In this document: piece after piece, positions 1-11,472 of the stretch | How positions within the stretch are numbered: position 1 is the first letter of the stretch | Layout of the letters: each line of letters starts with the position of its first letter | Assembly: GCA_014904985.1 (NCBI GenBank) | Contig: MU128914.1 | Location: forward strand, 398,880 to 462,879 | From: Hydnum rufescens UP504 | Lineage: Eukaryota; Basidiomycota; Agaricomycetes; Cantharellales; Hydnaceae | Direction: 5' to 3' | Length of the DNA: 64,000 nt | Notes under the pieces: model-generated | The model's database searches: none | Seen by the model: only the letters and a program-made list of their open reading frames with translations | What the model was told of the DNA's origin: nothing | Made by a program: the position numbers and the translations under genes

Positions 1-445
1 TGGAGTTCTTGATATTGATGTAGTAGTCCTCTTTGCAACTCTTCATAGAGAGCTTTTTTCTATTTCCACAAGATGATTGTTATTTTTCCAATATACCAAA
101 GTTACTCGGCGATCCAATGCCATGCACAAATCATGTCACATCAACCATCAAGAGTTAATGGGCAATTCCTGTCAGGTGATTGATGGGTTTGAGGAACTGG
201 CTGATTACCAGTGTATGGATTGGATGCATTTGACTTCTTCTTTGCCCTGAATGGTTCAGTTTGAGATTGGCTTGTTCATCCTTTAATATAGCTTTCTGGA
301 GATCAAGTTTCAAATGACAGGCGAGTTTCTTGTTTTGATGCAGTAGTCCTCCTCTTGCAATCATCATAGAGAATCTCTTATCCATTTCCAACGAGACAAT
401 TGTTATCTATGTACCAATGTCCTAGGCAATCCAATTACTTATTAA
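1..445 (-). pseudogene. Inverted fragments of proteasome ATPase RPT3 gene
   Basis: On the minus strand this stretch holds at least two degenerate copies of the block that appears in direct orientation at 843-1880. The end of the YIKDEQANL-type segment is visible near 280-300, and the IxQFL-type segment near 165-210. The same coiled-coil peptide in the direct copies identifies it as the N-terminal region of RPT3, a 26S proteasome regulatory ATPase. The copies contain stops and indels and lack the ATPase domain, so they cannot work as proteasome subunits. The left copy runs off the window edge. Orientation opposite to the neighbouring copies suggests an inverted duplication. Confidence 0.6.
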
Positions 446-479
446 CCTACTATGGATAGATTATCTAATACAACACTGT

Positions 480-822
480 ACACTAGTTCAGGTTTGCTGA
501 AGCCCATGCACCCACTGCTTCACTACAATGCAATGCAAAGCACATTGCAAACCTGTCTTCCACTGCCTCAGCATGGTGGAAGATAGGACACAGGCTCAGA
601 ACATGACCAAGTTGTTGATCATTTCCTCTGCTCAGGTGTGGTTGGAGATGAAGCACAGCCAAAAAAGTTGTGGTCATTCCTGTGCACCAATTCAATAGAT
701 GGGTTTCCGAAGGTTTTTGCTCCATGACCAGGACAGGCCTGATGATAGTGAACCTTATTCAACTTCGTTCCGTTACTGATCAGGAAAACCTTGTTGTATG
801 CTTGAAGATTATTCAAGAGCAT
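480..822 (-). pseudogene. Short decayed open frames, not recognised
   Basis: Two overlapping minus-strand frames of 67 and 80 codons lie between the inverted and direct RPT3 fragments. The frame at 619-822 has an ordinary amino-acid mix, with a motif reading ELVHRNDHNFFG. I recognise no family. The low CpG content and lack of introns or a clear start suggest a transposon relic. It may be nothing more than chance open frame. Confidence 0.2.
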
Positions 823-842
823 TACAACACAATCTCTCTTCT

Positions 843-1880
843 TTTGCCCGTCACCTTGAAATACTCGATCTCCAAGAAAGCTATATTAAGGATGAATGAG
901 CCAATCTCAAATGTGAACTCATTCTGGCATGAGAAGAAGTCAAACGCATCCAATCCATACCAGTTCCTTGAACCCATTGATCACCTGACAGGAATTGCCA
1001 CATCTGTGACAGTTGATGTGACATGATTTGTGCACAGCACTGGATTGCCAAGAACTTTGGTACATGGAAAATAACAATCATCTTGTGGAATAGAGAAGAA
1101 AGCTCTTTATGAAGAGTTGCAAGAGGAGGACTACTACATCAAATACAAGAAACTCACCTGTCACCTTGAAATACTCAATCTCCAAGAAAGCTATATTAAG
1201 GAGGAACAAGCCAATCTCAAACGTGAACTCATTCGGGTGTGAGAAGAAGTCAAACGCATCCAATCCATACCACTGGCAATCAGCCAGTTCCTCGAACCCA
1301 TTGATCACCTGACAGGAATTGCAGGATCCACATCACCCCTGTGACAGTTGATGTGACATGATTTGTGCATGGCACTGGATTGCCAAGAACTTTGGTACAT
1401 GGAAAATAACAATCATCTTGTGGGAATAGAGAAGAAAGCTCTCTATGAAGAGTTGCAAGAGGAGGACTACATCAAATACAAGAAACTTGCCCATCACCTT
1501 GAGATGGTCAATCTCCAAGAAAGCTATATTAAGGATGAACAAGCCAATCTCAAACGTGAACCCATTTGGGCGCAAGAAGTCAAATGCATCCAATCTGTAC
1601 CACTGGAAATCAGCCAGTTCCTCAAACCCATTGATTACCTGACAGGAATAGTAGGAATCAACAACTGGCTCAAATTATGTTGCTTGTATTCTTTCCACTC
1701 TTGATCGTGAATTGCTCAAACCATCTTCCTCTGTTGCACTACACCATCACTTCAACATCTTTTGGGGGATGGACACTCAGAAGCACAAGATCCGAGAGGT
1801 GGTCGAAATCCCTAATCCCTCTTAAGGGCTTTGGCTTGTATAAAAAATATTGGTATCTATATACTCAGCGTATTAAATGT
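843..1880 (+). pseudogene. RPT3: Tandem RPT3 (26S proteasome ATPase) pseudogene fragments
   Basis: Three direct copies begin at about 852, 1162 and 1495 (periods about 310 and 333 bp). Each encodes the N-terminal coiled coil and adjoining segment of RPT3/PSMC4; hallmark peptides are EEDYIKYKKL, YIKDEQANLKRE, IQSVPL and QFLxPID. The third copy has the longest open frame (1363-1704). Out of frame it continues through pieces matching the [17 protein letters not shown] and [10 protein letters not shown] segments until about 1880. The Walker ATPase core is absent. Frameshifts and stops occur between and within copies. The family assignment is from memory of RPT3 sequence, not a search. It is a broken, locally reiterated piece of a housekeeping gene. 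Confidence 0.7.
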
Positions 1881-3022
1881 TTCCTATGGCATTTAAATTA
1901 TATCATCACCCCGTGTATTTCACCTCGCCCCTGTTATCACTTTCATTCACAAGAGTGAAGCAATTGCGATGAAACAATTCAAATCGACTGTGACGCATAA
2001 TGGTTGAGCTTTGTGCTGGATCCAAATTCCAACTTGTCTTTTTACAGGTAAGCTGCCCACAGGTCAGAGTTCTGTCCCGATGACTGACCAGCCTGACAGC
2101 TCTGCCTGCAGACTGTTATGTCTCCTTTAGGAAATGGACTGAGCAAGGATATGGCTCTGCCTGTACCTGCAACATCAGATATACATTTTTTTTCTCAATG
2201 ACTCCACAGTGCTTGTGGCTCAGCCTGCAGCCTGCTTAGTCTCACATGGAGGGTACAAATCACCTCTATATTGGGTTGCTAGTCCCTGGCATCCACCCCA
2301 CCTATTGCCTGACTTCCTCAGCTTCTCACAACATTGTGAGCATGTTCGTCTATCTGGCTGTGTGGTGCATGATACAAGGGATTGTGATAGAAAAGGCCTG
2401 GTTTCAGGACCATGTACATACTTTTTTCTTGCTAATCTTGACGCTAGGATATTGACAGATTATCTTTAGTTGTCGAATTTCATTATCAAAGTTGCTGTAG
2501 AGGGGCTCCGGGCTGTGGAGGCTGCACTTGGTCAGCATATGAGCACAATGATTTTTCTCCATGAGCCCTCCAGATTGCCCAAAGGCACATTGTGTTGTTT
2601 TTATCGATGTGCCTTGTCAGAGATATCATTGCAAAAAGAAAGTGAGTTCAATCAATTGCATCCTAATATTCTGTGTATTTACAACTCTTGACATAGAATT
2701 CTTCCATTGTGGGTGGCCACAGTGGTTGACTATGGTGATGGCAACAGCGGTTAGGATGGAAGATGCTTGGTGGAATGTCCTTGCATCGAATACCACCCTT
2801 GGATCCACATATGATCTATTTCATCCCCATCCCCCCCTCCCTCTGAAACTGGCCCATACCCCCGACATCCCTGTTGGCTGGTACTTACCGTTATCATCAT
2901 CCTTGACTCCTATGGCCTTGTTGGCGGACTCTCCTGCAGTTGCAGATGTGGCCACCAGCTCTGGGGCTCCTAACATTGGTGACAAGTGAAAACATGTCCC
3001 AGATGAGGATTCTGGGGCCAGT
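1881..3022. other. No convincing gene; CpG-poor decayed sequence
   Basis: Several short frames are present but none has codon structure or a family I recognise. A 15-base stretch at 2081-2095 (TGACTGACCAGCCTG) matches the outward-facing end of palindromic element A. Sequence near 2100-2160 (phrases such as atggctctgcctgt) recurs at about 3950-4030, so this is low-copy repeat-rich DNA. CpG dinucleotides are rare, as expected of old methylated transposon sequence. Confidence 0.4.
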
Positions 3023-3343
3023 ATGCCACCCACGAAACAGTTCAAGGGGGCCAACATGGGTCCCACAGATGCCAATCCAGGTCCCACAGAGGCCAATCCA
3101 GGTCTCACAGGGGCTGATCCAGGAATTGTGGGTGACAAGATGGAGGGTGTGGAACACCCCCTTGGCAATGGTGATGTGATGGATATCGACACAGCTGTGG
3201 ACAGTGTGGAGCATGCTCTCAACCATGATGACATGATGGATGTTGACTTGGACATGGATGATCTGAATGAATGTATCAGGCACCATATGCTTAGAGCCCC
3301 TCTTTTGGAGTTCATTGCTGTGAGGATTATGTATCTATCATGA
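3023..3343 (+). pseudogene. Acidic open frame with short internal repeat
   Basis: This frame of 106 codons has three imperfect copies of a GPTDANP-type repeat at its N-terminal end and a very acidic Met/Asp-rich middle. The same frame is open upstream (2561-2986), interrupted by a single TGA at 2987-2989, so the real gene may once have started further left. I do not recognise the protein. Its neighbours are repeats, and it may be a transposon accessory protein relic. No promoter or intron can be assigned. Confidence 0.25.
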
Positions 3344-4203
3344 TGTTCATTCTTCATTTTTGCTTTCCCAATCTTTTGTGTACGTAATGTCTACTACATC
3401 CCCTTGTCCCCCCAATTGGGGAGTTATCCCTTTGATGTCAGATGATAAGTTTAAGGGTTTGCAGTATCATTTATGTATATAATTCATGATAATAATACAG
3501 TACTACAGATGCTGTGAGTCTGAGAATGTTTTCAGGTCCCTCTGATGTTATGCATACACACATCTCTGCAATCTGCATAAATGAGTTCAAGATATCTGGT
3601 CCACATATACAGGCATATACCAACTGCTAAAGGCAAGTATTTTTTATTTCTTGTTTTCTGGGACACTAACAAAACCTATGTTCTGAGATTGCAGTGGCTC
3701 AGAGTGGGTACATCACCATCCATTGCTCCCATCATCACCGAATCCTGAAGACTACGTAGCACACCAGCTCGCTCTGGTGTATACAAAGTCTCTTGGTGGC
3801 ATAGGATGACCAAGTACTGCATTCAGCTCTGCCTGTTTTGTACGCAGTCTCTTTTTTTGCAATGCTCTTGACTGCAGAGCAAGACTTCACCTCATCCTGT
3901 TACCTGTGATGTCTCCTTTGAGTAACACACCCTCTCGGTGACCAAACAGAAGATGGCTTTGCCTGTTCTTCTGTAACATCTCACAGGCCTCCAACAACTG
4001 CACTGTGTTATGGCTCTGCCTGTTAACTGGCTATGTCTCATCTCACTACACCAAGGCATCATCACCAGTGTTCTTGCCTTGGTTTATTTCATCTTGAAGT
4101 CCTACTGTCCTCTCCTCTGTAAGTTAAACTTCCAGTGCCATAGCAAAGTTCAGTCCTAATATCATTTGTAACACAGAATATGAGCAAAGCTGTACTTAAG
4201 CCA
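3344..4203. other. No gene seen; repeat-like spacer
   Basis: This is AT-rich, CpG-poor sequence without a supported frame. It repeats phrases found near 2100-2160 and ends where the terminal sequence of element A begins. Confidence 0.4.
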
Positions 4204-4290
4204 CCTTGGTCAGTCATCTAAGCCTACCTAGTTAGGTACCACTTCCGGGGCAGATAATGGTACCTAAGTAGGTCCCATCACTATTTCGGC
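4204..4290 (+). repeat. Left terminal inverted repeat of element A
   Basis: It pairs imperfectly with the reverse complement of 11214-11308. Both share GGTCAGTCA, a GGTACCACTT block, GGGGCAGA and a final GGTACCTA. A second copy of this left end begins at about 5982. Confidence 0.6.
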
Positions 4291-4564
4291 TGAAATGGCC
4301 ATTTTTATGATTTCACCTCCTGACCCAGAATTGGCCGAAATGGCCAAAAATTGGCCAAAAATTGGCCAAAAATTGGCCGAAACTGGGACTTAGAGAATCT
4401 CAGACTTGCAGCAGGCCATATGGGCTTATCGGGGATAACATGTTCCATTTATAATTATTTATTTATTTATTATCACTGCTACCCCCAGTCAGTGGGGTTT
4501 AATTTGGCAGTTCTGTTTTATTCTTACTGAGTTGTTTATTTTTTATTTATTTATTTATTTAAAA

Positions 4565-7500
4565 AGTCACCACACTCACTGAGGTGTGGTACCATCTGTA
4601 GAAATTTAAAATAAAATTTAAAAAAAACTATCTAGTGGCACCACACCCGCTTAGGCGGGTGTGGTACCGTCCATAGAAACTTAAAAACAAAAAACTATGT
4701 AGTAGTACCACACCCGCTTGGGCGGGTGTGGTCGGGAGTGCAGCTTGGCACTTCACCGTTGGGGTAGGTCGTCATTTCGGGGGTTTGGATCCTAGAATCA
4801 TACTGTATGTTAGTAAAAAAAAATTGAAGTGATGCAAAAGGAGCAGCTTGTGCTGCTCCTTTTGCATCGTTGCACATATAGAAATTTGAAAAAAAAACCT
4901 TTGTAGTACCACACACCCACCGAAGTGGGTATGTGGTACTGTTTTGTACCGGCTGGGCGTCATTTTGGGGGTTCGCGGGCGTCCGTTCTCACGGCTGTCT
5001 TCGGCGGGGTCGCGGGTCTTTGATTTGGGGTTAGTGCGGGTGGTAGGCTCAGGTGAAAATCTAGGAATAAATAACGTGTTAGTAAAGAAAAAATAAAAAA
5101 AGAAAGCCACGCAAAAGGAGCAGCATACGCTGCTCCTCTTGCGCGATCCTACTTATCTTGAAATTGCCACACACCCGCTGAAGCGGGTGTGTGGTTCGTC
5201 CGGGGTCCCTGGACCTTGCGTCGTGCGTCCCCGTTTCTGGGTTTCGTTTGGCGGGTCGCGTTTGGGACTCTCCGTTGGCGGGTGCGTTGTCATTTCCAAA
5301 GGGGGGGGGGTTTCGTTTGGCGGTGGTTCAGGCGAGAACCTAGAACCTAGAATAATGAATTTGTGAGTTAAAAATAAAAATGGACGCAAAAAGAGCAGCA
5401 AGGCTGCTCTTTTTGCGCCCTTGGGGGTGCATTACTTACCTTGTATAGAACCACACACCCGCGATGGCGGGTGTGTGGTTCGTACCGGTTTTGGCGTCCT
5501 CCCGTGTCTTCGTTTGGCGCGTCGTCATTCGTGGGCGTGTTATCGTTCGGGGGTGGGGGTCGCACCATGGGTCTTCATTTGTATTTGTGGTGATACCTAG
5601 AGTAAAGATTTATTAATTAAAAAATTAAAAGCAACGCAAAAAGAGCAGCTTTTGCTGCTCTTTTTGCGCCACAGTATCTATTGGGGGGACTCACCTGAAC
5701 TAGTACCACACCCCCGCCGAAGCGGGTGTGTGGTACTCCCTTTGCACCCTGGTCGTGTACTTGGTTCTGTACAGGGGGGCTGGTCATCACTTGGGCGGGT
5801 GTTTTGTTTCGCGGGTCTCGGTTCAGATCCTAGAGTGAGAATGTCGATTAGTAAAAAAAATTCAAAGTGACGCAAAGGGAGCAGCTTACGCTGCTCCTTT
5901 TGCATCATTGTACATATAGAAATCAAATAAAAAAAATAAAAACCTTGTAGGACCACACCCACCGAAGTGGGTGTGTAGTCACCAATTGGTCAGTCATCTA
6001 AGCCTACCTAGTTAGGTACCACTTCTGGGGCAGATAATGGTACCTAAGTAGGTCCCATCACTATTTCTGGCCGAAATGGCCATTTTTATGATTTCACCTC
6101 CTGCCCAGAATTGGCCGAAATGGCCGAAAATTGGCTGAAAATTGGCCGAAACTGGGACTTAGAGAATCTCAGACTTGCAGCAGGCCATACGGGCTTATCG
6201 GGGATAACATGTTCCATTTATAATTATTTATTTATTTATTATCACTGCTACCCCCAGTCAGTGGGGTTTAATTCGGCAGTTCTGTTTTATTCTTACTGAG
6301 TTGTTTATTTTTATTTATTTATTTATTTAAAAAGTCACCACACTCACTGAGGTGTGGTACCATCCATAGAAATTTAAAATAAAATTTAAAAAAAACTATC
6401 TAGTGGCACCACACCTGCTTAGGTGGGTGTGGTACCATCTGTAGAAACTTAAAAACAAAAAACTATGTAGTAGTACCACACCCGCTTGGGTGGGTGTGGT
6501 CGGGGGTGCGGCTTGGCACTTCACCGTTGGGTGCGGGTTGCTGTTGGGGTAGGTCATCATTTCGGGGGTTTCAATTTGGATCCTAGAATCATACTGTATG
6601 TTAGTAAAAAAAAATTGAAGTGATGCAAAAGGAGCAGCTTGTGCTGCTCCTTTTGCATCATTGCACATATAGAAATTTGAAAAAAAAACCTTTGTAGTAC
6701 CACACACCCACCGAAGTGGGTATATGGTACTGTTTTGTACCGGCTGGGCATCATTTTGGGGTTCGCAGGCGTCTGTTCTCACGGCTGTCTTCGGCGGGGT
6801 CGCAGGTCTTTGATTTGGGGGTTAGTGCGGGTGGTAGGCTCAGGTGAAAATCTAGGAATAAATAACGTGTTAGTAAAGAAAAATAAAAAAAGAAAGCCAC
6901 GCAAAAGGAGCAGCATACGCTGCTCCTCTTGCGCGATCGTACTTATCTTGAAATTACCACACACCCGCTTCAGCGGGTGTGTGGTTCGTCTGGGGTCCCT
7001 GGACCTTGCGTCGTGCATCCCCAGTTTCTGGGTTTCGTTTGGCTGGTCGCATTTGGGACTCTCCGATTGGCGGGTGCATTGTCATTTCCAAAGGGGGGGG
7101 TTTCGTTTGGCGGTAGTTCAGGCGAGAACCTAGAACCTAGAATAATGAATTTGTTAGTTAAAAATAAAAATGGACGCAAAAAGAGCAGCAAGGCTGCTCT
7201 TTTTGCACCCTTGGGGGTGCATTACTTACCTTGTATAGAACCACACACCCGCGATGGCGGGTGTGTGGTTCGTACCGGTTTTGGCGTCATCCCGTGTCTT
7301 TGTTTGGCACATCGTCGTTCATGGGCATGTTATCGTTCGGGTGGGGTTGCACCGCGGGTCTTCATTTGTATTTGTGGTGATACCTAGAGTAAAGATTTAT
7401 TAATTAAAAAATTAAAAGCAACGCAAAAAGAGCAGCTTTCGCTGCTCTTTTTGCGCCACAGTATCTATTGAAGGGGGGGAACTCACCTGAACTAGTACCA

Positions 7501-8690
7501 CACCCCCACTGAAGCAGGTGTGTGGTACTCCCTTTGCACCCTGGTCATGTACTTGGTTCTGTATGGGGGGGCTGGTCGTCACTTGGGTGGGTGTGTTGTT
7601 TCGCGGGTCTTGGTTCAGATCCTAGAGTGAGAATGTCAATTAGTAAAAAAAATTCAAAGTGACGCAAAGGGAGCAGCTTACGCTGCTCCTTTTGTCATAT
7701 AGAAATCAAAAAAATAAAATAAAAACCTTGTAGGACCACACCCACTGAAGTGGGTGTGGTCCTTGGTTTGTACCGTGGTCGTGCAGTTCGTACTCGGTAC
7801 GGGGCTTGGTCGTCATGTTGGGGGTTTGAACTCTTGCGGGTTTCATTTGGCGGGTCCGTTGCTGTTCTCATGTGTTTGCTTGGTGGGGTCGTGGGTTCAG
7901 ACAACCTAAAATAATGCATAATACATTAGTAAAAAGGAAAAAAGAAAAGCCACGCAAAAGGAGCAGCATACGCTGCACCTTTTGCGTGGTTATATGCTCA
8001 CCTTAAAATTACCACACACCTGCCGAAGTGGGTGTGTGGTTCATCTCTTGTGTGGCACATCGTCATTCGGGGGTCCCCTCTGCGGGCGTGTTATCGTTGT
8101 GGGGGGGCTTGCTTTGTGGGTCTTCGGTCTTCATTTGTGACAATACTGTACTAGAATAAAAAATCATTAGTTAAAAAGAATTAAAAGCGACGCAAAAAGA
8201 GCAGCTTTCGCTGCTCTTTTTGCGTTGTCGGGGTGCGTTACATGCCTTGTATAGATAGAACCACACACCCGCAGTAGTGGGTGTGTGGTTCGTCTCTTCG
8301 TTTGCAGGTCTCCTTTGTGGGCAGGCTTGCTGCTTGGGTCTTCATTTATGGCAATACCTAGAATAAAATATAATTAGTTACAAAATTAAAAGCGATGCAA
8401 AAAGAGCAGCTTTCGCTGCTCTTTTTGCGCGGCTGCATCTATTAGGGGGGGGGAGACTCACCTTAAATAGAACCACACCCACTGCAGCGGGTGTGGTTCC
8501 TGGGCTCACTCACTGGGCGGCCTGTCGTTTGTTGTTTTGGTTTTGATCTGGAGGAATAGAGGCTACGTTAGTATAAAAATTCATGGCAGCGCAAAAAGAG
8601 TAGCTTGCGCTACTCTTTTGCAGTATTGTATTTACTGAGACAAAACTTACCTCATAACCACACACCCGCATCAGTGGGTGTGTGGTCATG
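4565..8690 (-). other. Minus-oriented array of exon/intron-like hairpin modules (A left arm)
   Basis: Read on the minus strand, about 250-bp modules repeat. The exon-like block ends in a hairpin of the ACCACACACCCGC...GCGGGTGTGTGGT type, followed within about 15 nt by a splice-donor-like site. Well-formed intron-like blocks are 5347-5439 (donor GTAAGT), 5597-5694 (GTGAGT), 7906-8001 (GTGAGC), 8151-8245 (GCATGT), 8358-8461 (GTGAGT) and 8548-8650 (GTAAGT), all 93-104 nt. Each holds an internal hairpin such as GCAAAAAGAGCAGC...GCTGCTCTTTTTGC, for example at 5385-5417, 5635-5668, 8191-8224, 8397-8428 and 8591-8621. Many have a CTAAC-like branch site and a CTAG acceptor. Modules near 4870, 5150, 5943 and 6945 have damaged donors. 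The exon-like blocks are not open in one frame. Confidence 0.65.
5982..7760. repeat. Direct duplication of 4204-5979
   Basis: This copy repeats the left terminus and the first modules of element A almost base for base, at an offset of about 1.78 kb. Many differences are CG in the first copy versus TG or CA in the second (for example around 7010-7080 against 5220-5280). That points to real, diverged copies, not a double assembly of one copy. The second copy continues into the rest of the left arm, whereas the first stops inside an exon hairpin at about 5979. Confidence 0.8.
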
Positions 8691-8720
8691 TGGTCGTGGG
8701 TCGTGCGGTCGCAGTCGTGC

Positions 8721-8771
8721 ACTGTTGCTGCTGTTGTTGCTGTTGTTGCTGTTGTTGCTGTTGCTGTTGTG
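8721..8771 (+). repeat. TGT/TGC trinucleotide microsatellite
   Basis: A run of TGT and TGC triplets lies in the exon-like block nearest the centre of element A on its left arm. The right arm lacks it, so it expanded after the palindrome formed. Confidence 0.85.
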
Positions 8772-8814
8772 TCATGGTCATGTGGTCGCTTGCTGGGTGT
8801 GGCTGCGTAGAGTT

Positions 8815-9475
8815 CAAAATTCAACACCAGCAATTGCCGATACTCAAGAAGCGCCCAAGCGCTGGCGCTGCAAGCACAGTACACAATAGTACCAAGCATG
8901 TATATTATAAATAAATACTATACAATAAAAAATTGTCCAGGAAAACCCGAAGAAGAGGATGGTAATGAGTCAGAGGTCAATTAAGGCATGAGATGGCTAA
9001 TTACAGAGTGGATTGGGCCACTTCTAACGCATCAGAATTGGCCCAAATTTGAATATAGTAGTGTTATATATATGCTCTACATGGGCGATTAATTATCTCG
9101 GACGATTTTCGCATTTTTCAATTTTTCACGCCTTCAATTCCCTAATAGGGAATTGAAGGCATGAAAAATTGAAAATATGAAAAATCATCTGAGATAATTA
9201 ATTGCCATGTAGAGCGTATATATAACACTACTATATTCAAATTTGGGCCAATTCTGATGCATAGAAGTGGCCCAATCCACTCTGTAATTAGAGATCTCAT
9301 GCCTTATTGACCTCTGACTCATTACCATCCTCTTCTTCGGTTTTCCTGGACAATTTTTATTATATAGATTATTATAAATATACATGCTTGGTACTATTGT
9401 GTACTGTGCTTGCAGCGCCAGCGCTTGGGGCTTCTTGAGTATCGGCAATTGCCGGTGTTGAATCTGCATCTTGCT
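8815..9475. repeat. Central palindrome of element A
   Basis: The arms of about 330 bp are inverted copies with a few mismatches and indels around an axis near 9145 (TTCAATTCCCTAATAGGG side). It is AT-rich, has no open frame, and separates minus-oriented from plus-oriented modules. That is where a divergent promoter would be expected. A CTTATT...CTCATT block at about 9303-9328 resembles blocks in the centres of elements B and C. Confidence 0.75.
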
Positions 9476-9479
9476 TCCT

Positions 9480-11030
9480 ATCTCCGCAACCACAACAAGC
9501 AACCGCCCGAAAAGGCAACCGCACGACCACGCACCCGCCGTGCGGTGTGTGGTCACAAGGTGAGTATTTTTCTAGTAGATACAACGGCGCAAAAAGAGCA
9601 GCGAAAGCTGCTCTTTTTGCGCTGCTTTGGACATCTACTAACGTCTCTTTATATTTTTAGGTGAGGCCTCATCCAACGCATGATGAAGCCCAAACAGCCA
9701 TGGGACGTAGGAAACACGACCAGCAACGCGACATCCGGCAACCGACACACGAAACGCGATGCACGACAGGCGCACACTGGCAACGCGCCAAACGCAACGC
9801 GCGAACACGGAAATGCACACACGGCAACCGACCTACGGAACGCGCCAAACAAGCACGCGACGCACGCAATGAGGCCCCCAGGACAAACACTGCCGCAGGC
9901 GGGTGTGTGTACTATATAATGTGAGTCCCCCCCCCATAACTACAGGCACACAAAAAAGAGCAGCGAAAGCGCTCTTTTGCGTGGTCTTTAACTCTTAACT
10001 AACGTATAATCTTATACTCCAGGTCCCCACTTCCCGCGCGAACGAATACCGTACGCAAGAACCCCCATAACCGCCCTCGACACCCAAACGAGGGGACCCG
10101 TACAAACGCCGCACATGCGAGCGGAGTACGGCTCAGTACCCCACACCTGCTGCAGCGGGGTGTGGGGTACTACAAAGTAAGATTTCTTTTCATTTTTTTA
10201 TTCTTGTGGCGCAAAAGAGCAGCATAAGCTGCTCTTTTTGCACTGCTTTGGAATTTTTTTTTTACTGATGTGCATTATTCTAGATTGGGGCCCCTCCAAC
10301 ACAGGACGATAACCCACGAAACGACGAGAGCCCAAACAGCGACATGCCACACAGCAACGCGATACACGGCAACACAATACACCAATGTGACACAGCAATG
10401 GGCCAACGACACGACCACACCAAATGAGGGCACGGAATCACACACCCGCCCTGGCGGGTGTGTGGTTCTATATCAGGTAAGTCCCCGGCCCTCCTCAGTA
10501 CCTACAGCCATGCAAAAAGAGCAGCGAAAGCTGCTCTTTTTGCGTGGTTTTTGATTCTAACTAATTTAAAAACTTTATCTCACAGGTCTCAATGCCCCCG
10601 CAAACGAATACCGACGCAAAACCCCCGTGCCCCCGTATCAATGCCCAAATGACGGACATCTGTAGGAACTGCCGTATGTACACAGGCTCAGTACCCCACA
10701 CCACCACAGCGGGTGTGGGGTACTAGGAGGTATGTTTTATTTTTATAAATTTCTTCTTGTGGCGCAAAAAGAGCAGCATAAGCTGCTCTTTTTGCGCTGC
10801 ATTAATATTCAACTAATGTTTCCTTAATTATTTCTTTAGATCCTAGGCCAGAACCTGGGCGAACTCCCGAATACAAATCCGCCGAACAACATCGCTGACG
10901 ATAACCACGAACGAGCCTGCGAATGAAAACCGGCCCCCTTGAGGGAGCGCCCAAATGGAGCCAGCCCCCCAATCGGGGTGTGTGAACCCCACCCGCTGCA
11001 GCGGGTGTGGTGGGTATATGCAGGTGCGTG
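9480..11030 (+). other. Plus-oriented array of exon/intron-like hairpin modules (A right arm)
   Basis: Intron-like blocks lie at 9560-9660 (GTGAGT...TAG), 9921-10022 (GTGAGT...CAG), 10177-10283 (GTAAGA...TAG), 10477-10585 (GTAAGT...CAG) and 10730-10839 (GTATGT...TAG), 101-110 nt each. A last donor, GTGCGT, is at 11024. Internal hairpins are at 9587-9622, 10209-10242, 10512-10543 and 10762-10797, with a weaker one at 9951-9980. Branch-like CTAAC occurs at 9638-9642, 9999-10003 and 10557-10561. Exon-end hairpins are at 9526-9553, 10136-10170, 10435-10468 and 10691-10723. The stem sequence changes from ACCACACACCCGC to TACCCCACACC while pairing is kept. The second exon-like block (9661-9920) is rich in AACGCG repeats. 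No continuous reading frame joins the blocks. Confidence 0.65.
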
Positions 11031-11097
11031 ACCCGCATCAACCATCCCCCCCTGTGGTGGCAGACCCCAGGGGGGATAATATGTATATAGTGTAATA

Positions 11098-11115
11098 TGT
11101 ATATAATAATAGTAG

Positions 11116-11146
<31 letters not shown>

Positions 11147-11150
11147 AGTA
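11098..11150 (+). repeat. TAA-rich microsatellite near right end of A
   Basis: An AT-rich run of TAA triplets follows the last donor-like site and precedes the terminal inverted repeat. A copy is at about 15520-15575. The left ends carry TTTA runs in the mirrored position (4540-4560 and 6305-6330). Confidence 0.8.
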
Positions 11151-11213
11151 TATTAATCTAGCACAGCCATGGATTGGCCGACAGATGGCCCAAAAACTGA
11201 ATTGGAATAGCCT

Positions 11214-11308
11214 GATTTCGGCCGTAAGGTTTGGGGACCTATTAGGTACCATTTTCTGCCCCGAAAGTGGTACCTAAATTAGGTCCCCTATGTGACTGAC
11301 CAGCCTGG
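11214..11308 (-). repeat. Right terminal inverted repeat of element A
   Basis: This is the inverted partner of 4204-4290 and ends in CTGACCAGCCTGG. The same 13-base end also occurs at 15732-15744, and as its reverse complement at 14089-14101, so it behaves as a family-wide terminus. Confidence 0.6.
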
Positions 11309-11472
11309 ACGCTGGGGTGTGGTGGCACAGCTGGATTTGGCTCACATTCAAGGTCGCAGAATATGGTGTGGTTGGTGAACAACAACGGAACTGCTGCCAT
11401 CACCGATATTGTGCGTGGGGGGTGAGGGGATGTATCGTATCGTTGTGCATACGGTCAATAATGGCGTCCCTA

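Larger units (their letters stand above)
4204..11308. mobile_element. Palindromic element A with intron-like hairpin arrays
   Basis: The ends are inverted copies of a roughly 75-95 bp sequence. The left reads inward from CCTTGGTCAGTCA and the right (reverse complement) from CCAGGCTGGTCAGTCA. Both then carry a short internal inverted repeat, GGTACC(A)CTT...GGGGCAGA...GGTACCTA, and TTGGCC-rich sequence. Inside are a minus-oriented module array (4565-8690), a palindromic centre (axis near 9145) and a plus-oriented array (9480-11030). The left end plus five modules is duplicated at 5982-7760. No transposase frame is present, so it would be non-autonomous. I could not define a target-site duplication. 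A further copy of the right end lies at 15235-15744. Confidence 0.6.

Noticed and set aside
2821..3357. 178-codon minus-strand frame
   Set aside because: It is the reverse of the acidic repeat frame and contains its mirrored repeats; no domain was recognised.
5440..5829. Module exons as protein-coding exons of one gene
   Set aside because: The block at 5695-5829 is open in one frame, but the next block has stops in the joined frame and in the alternative one tested. Coding across the array is not supported.
4204..7760. Duplication of the A left end as an assembly artefact
   Set aside because: The copies differ at many CpG sites in a consistent direction, which is expected for real diverged copies.
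8605..8914. Open frames rich in Leu or Cys
   Set aside because: They are translations of the TGT/TGC microsatellite and cross intron-like blocks.
5385..10797. GC hairpins followed by T-runs as bacterial-type terminators
   Set aside because: The T-run is part of the stem itself (paired with an A-run), and the context is fungal with splice signals around every hairpin.
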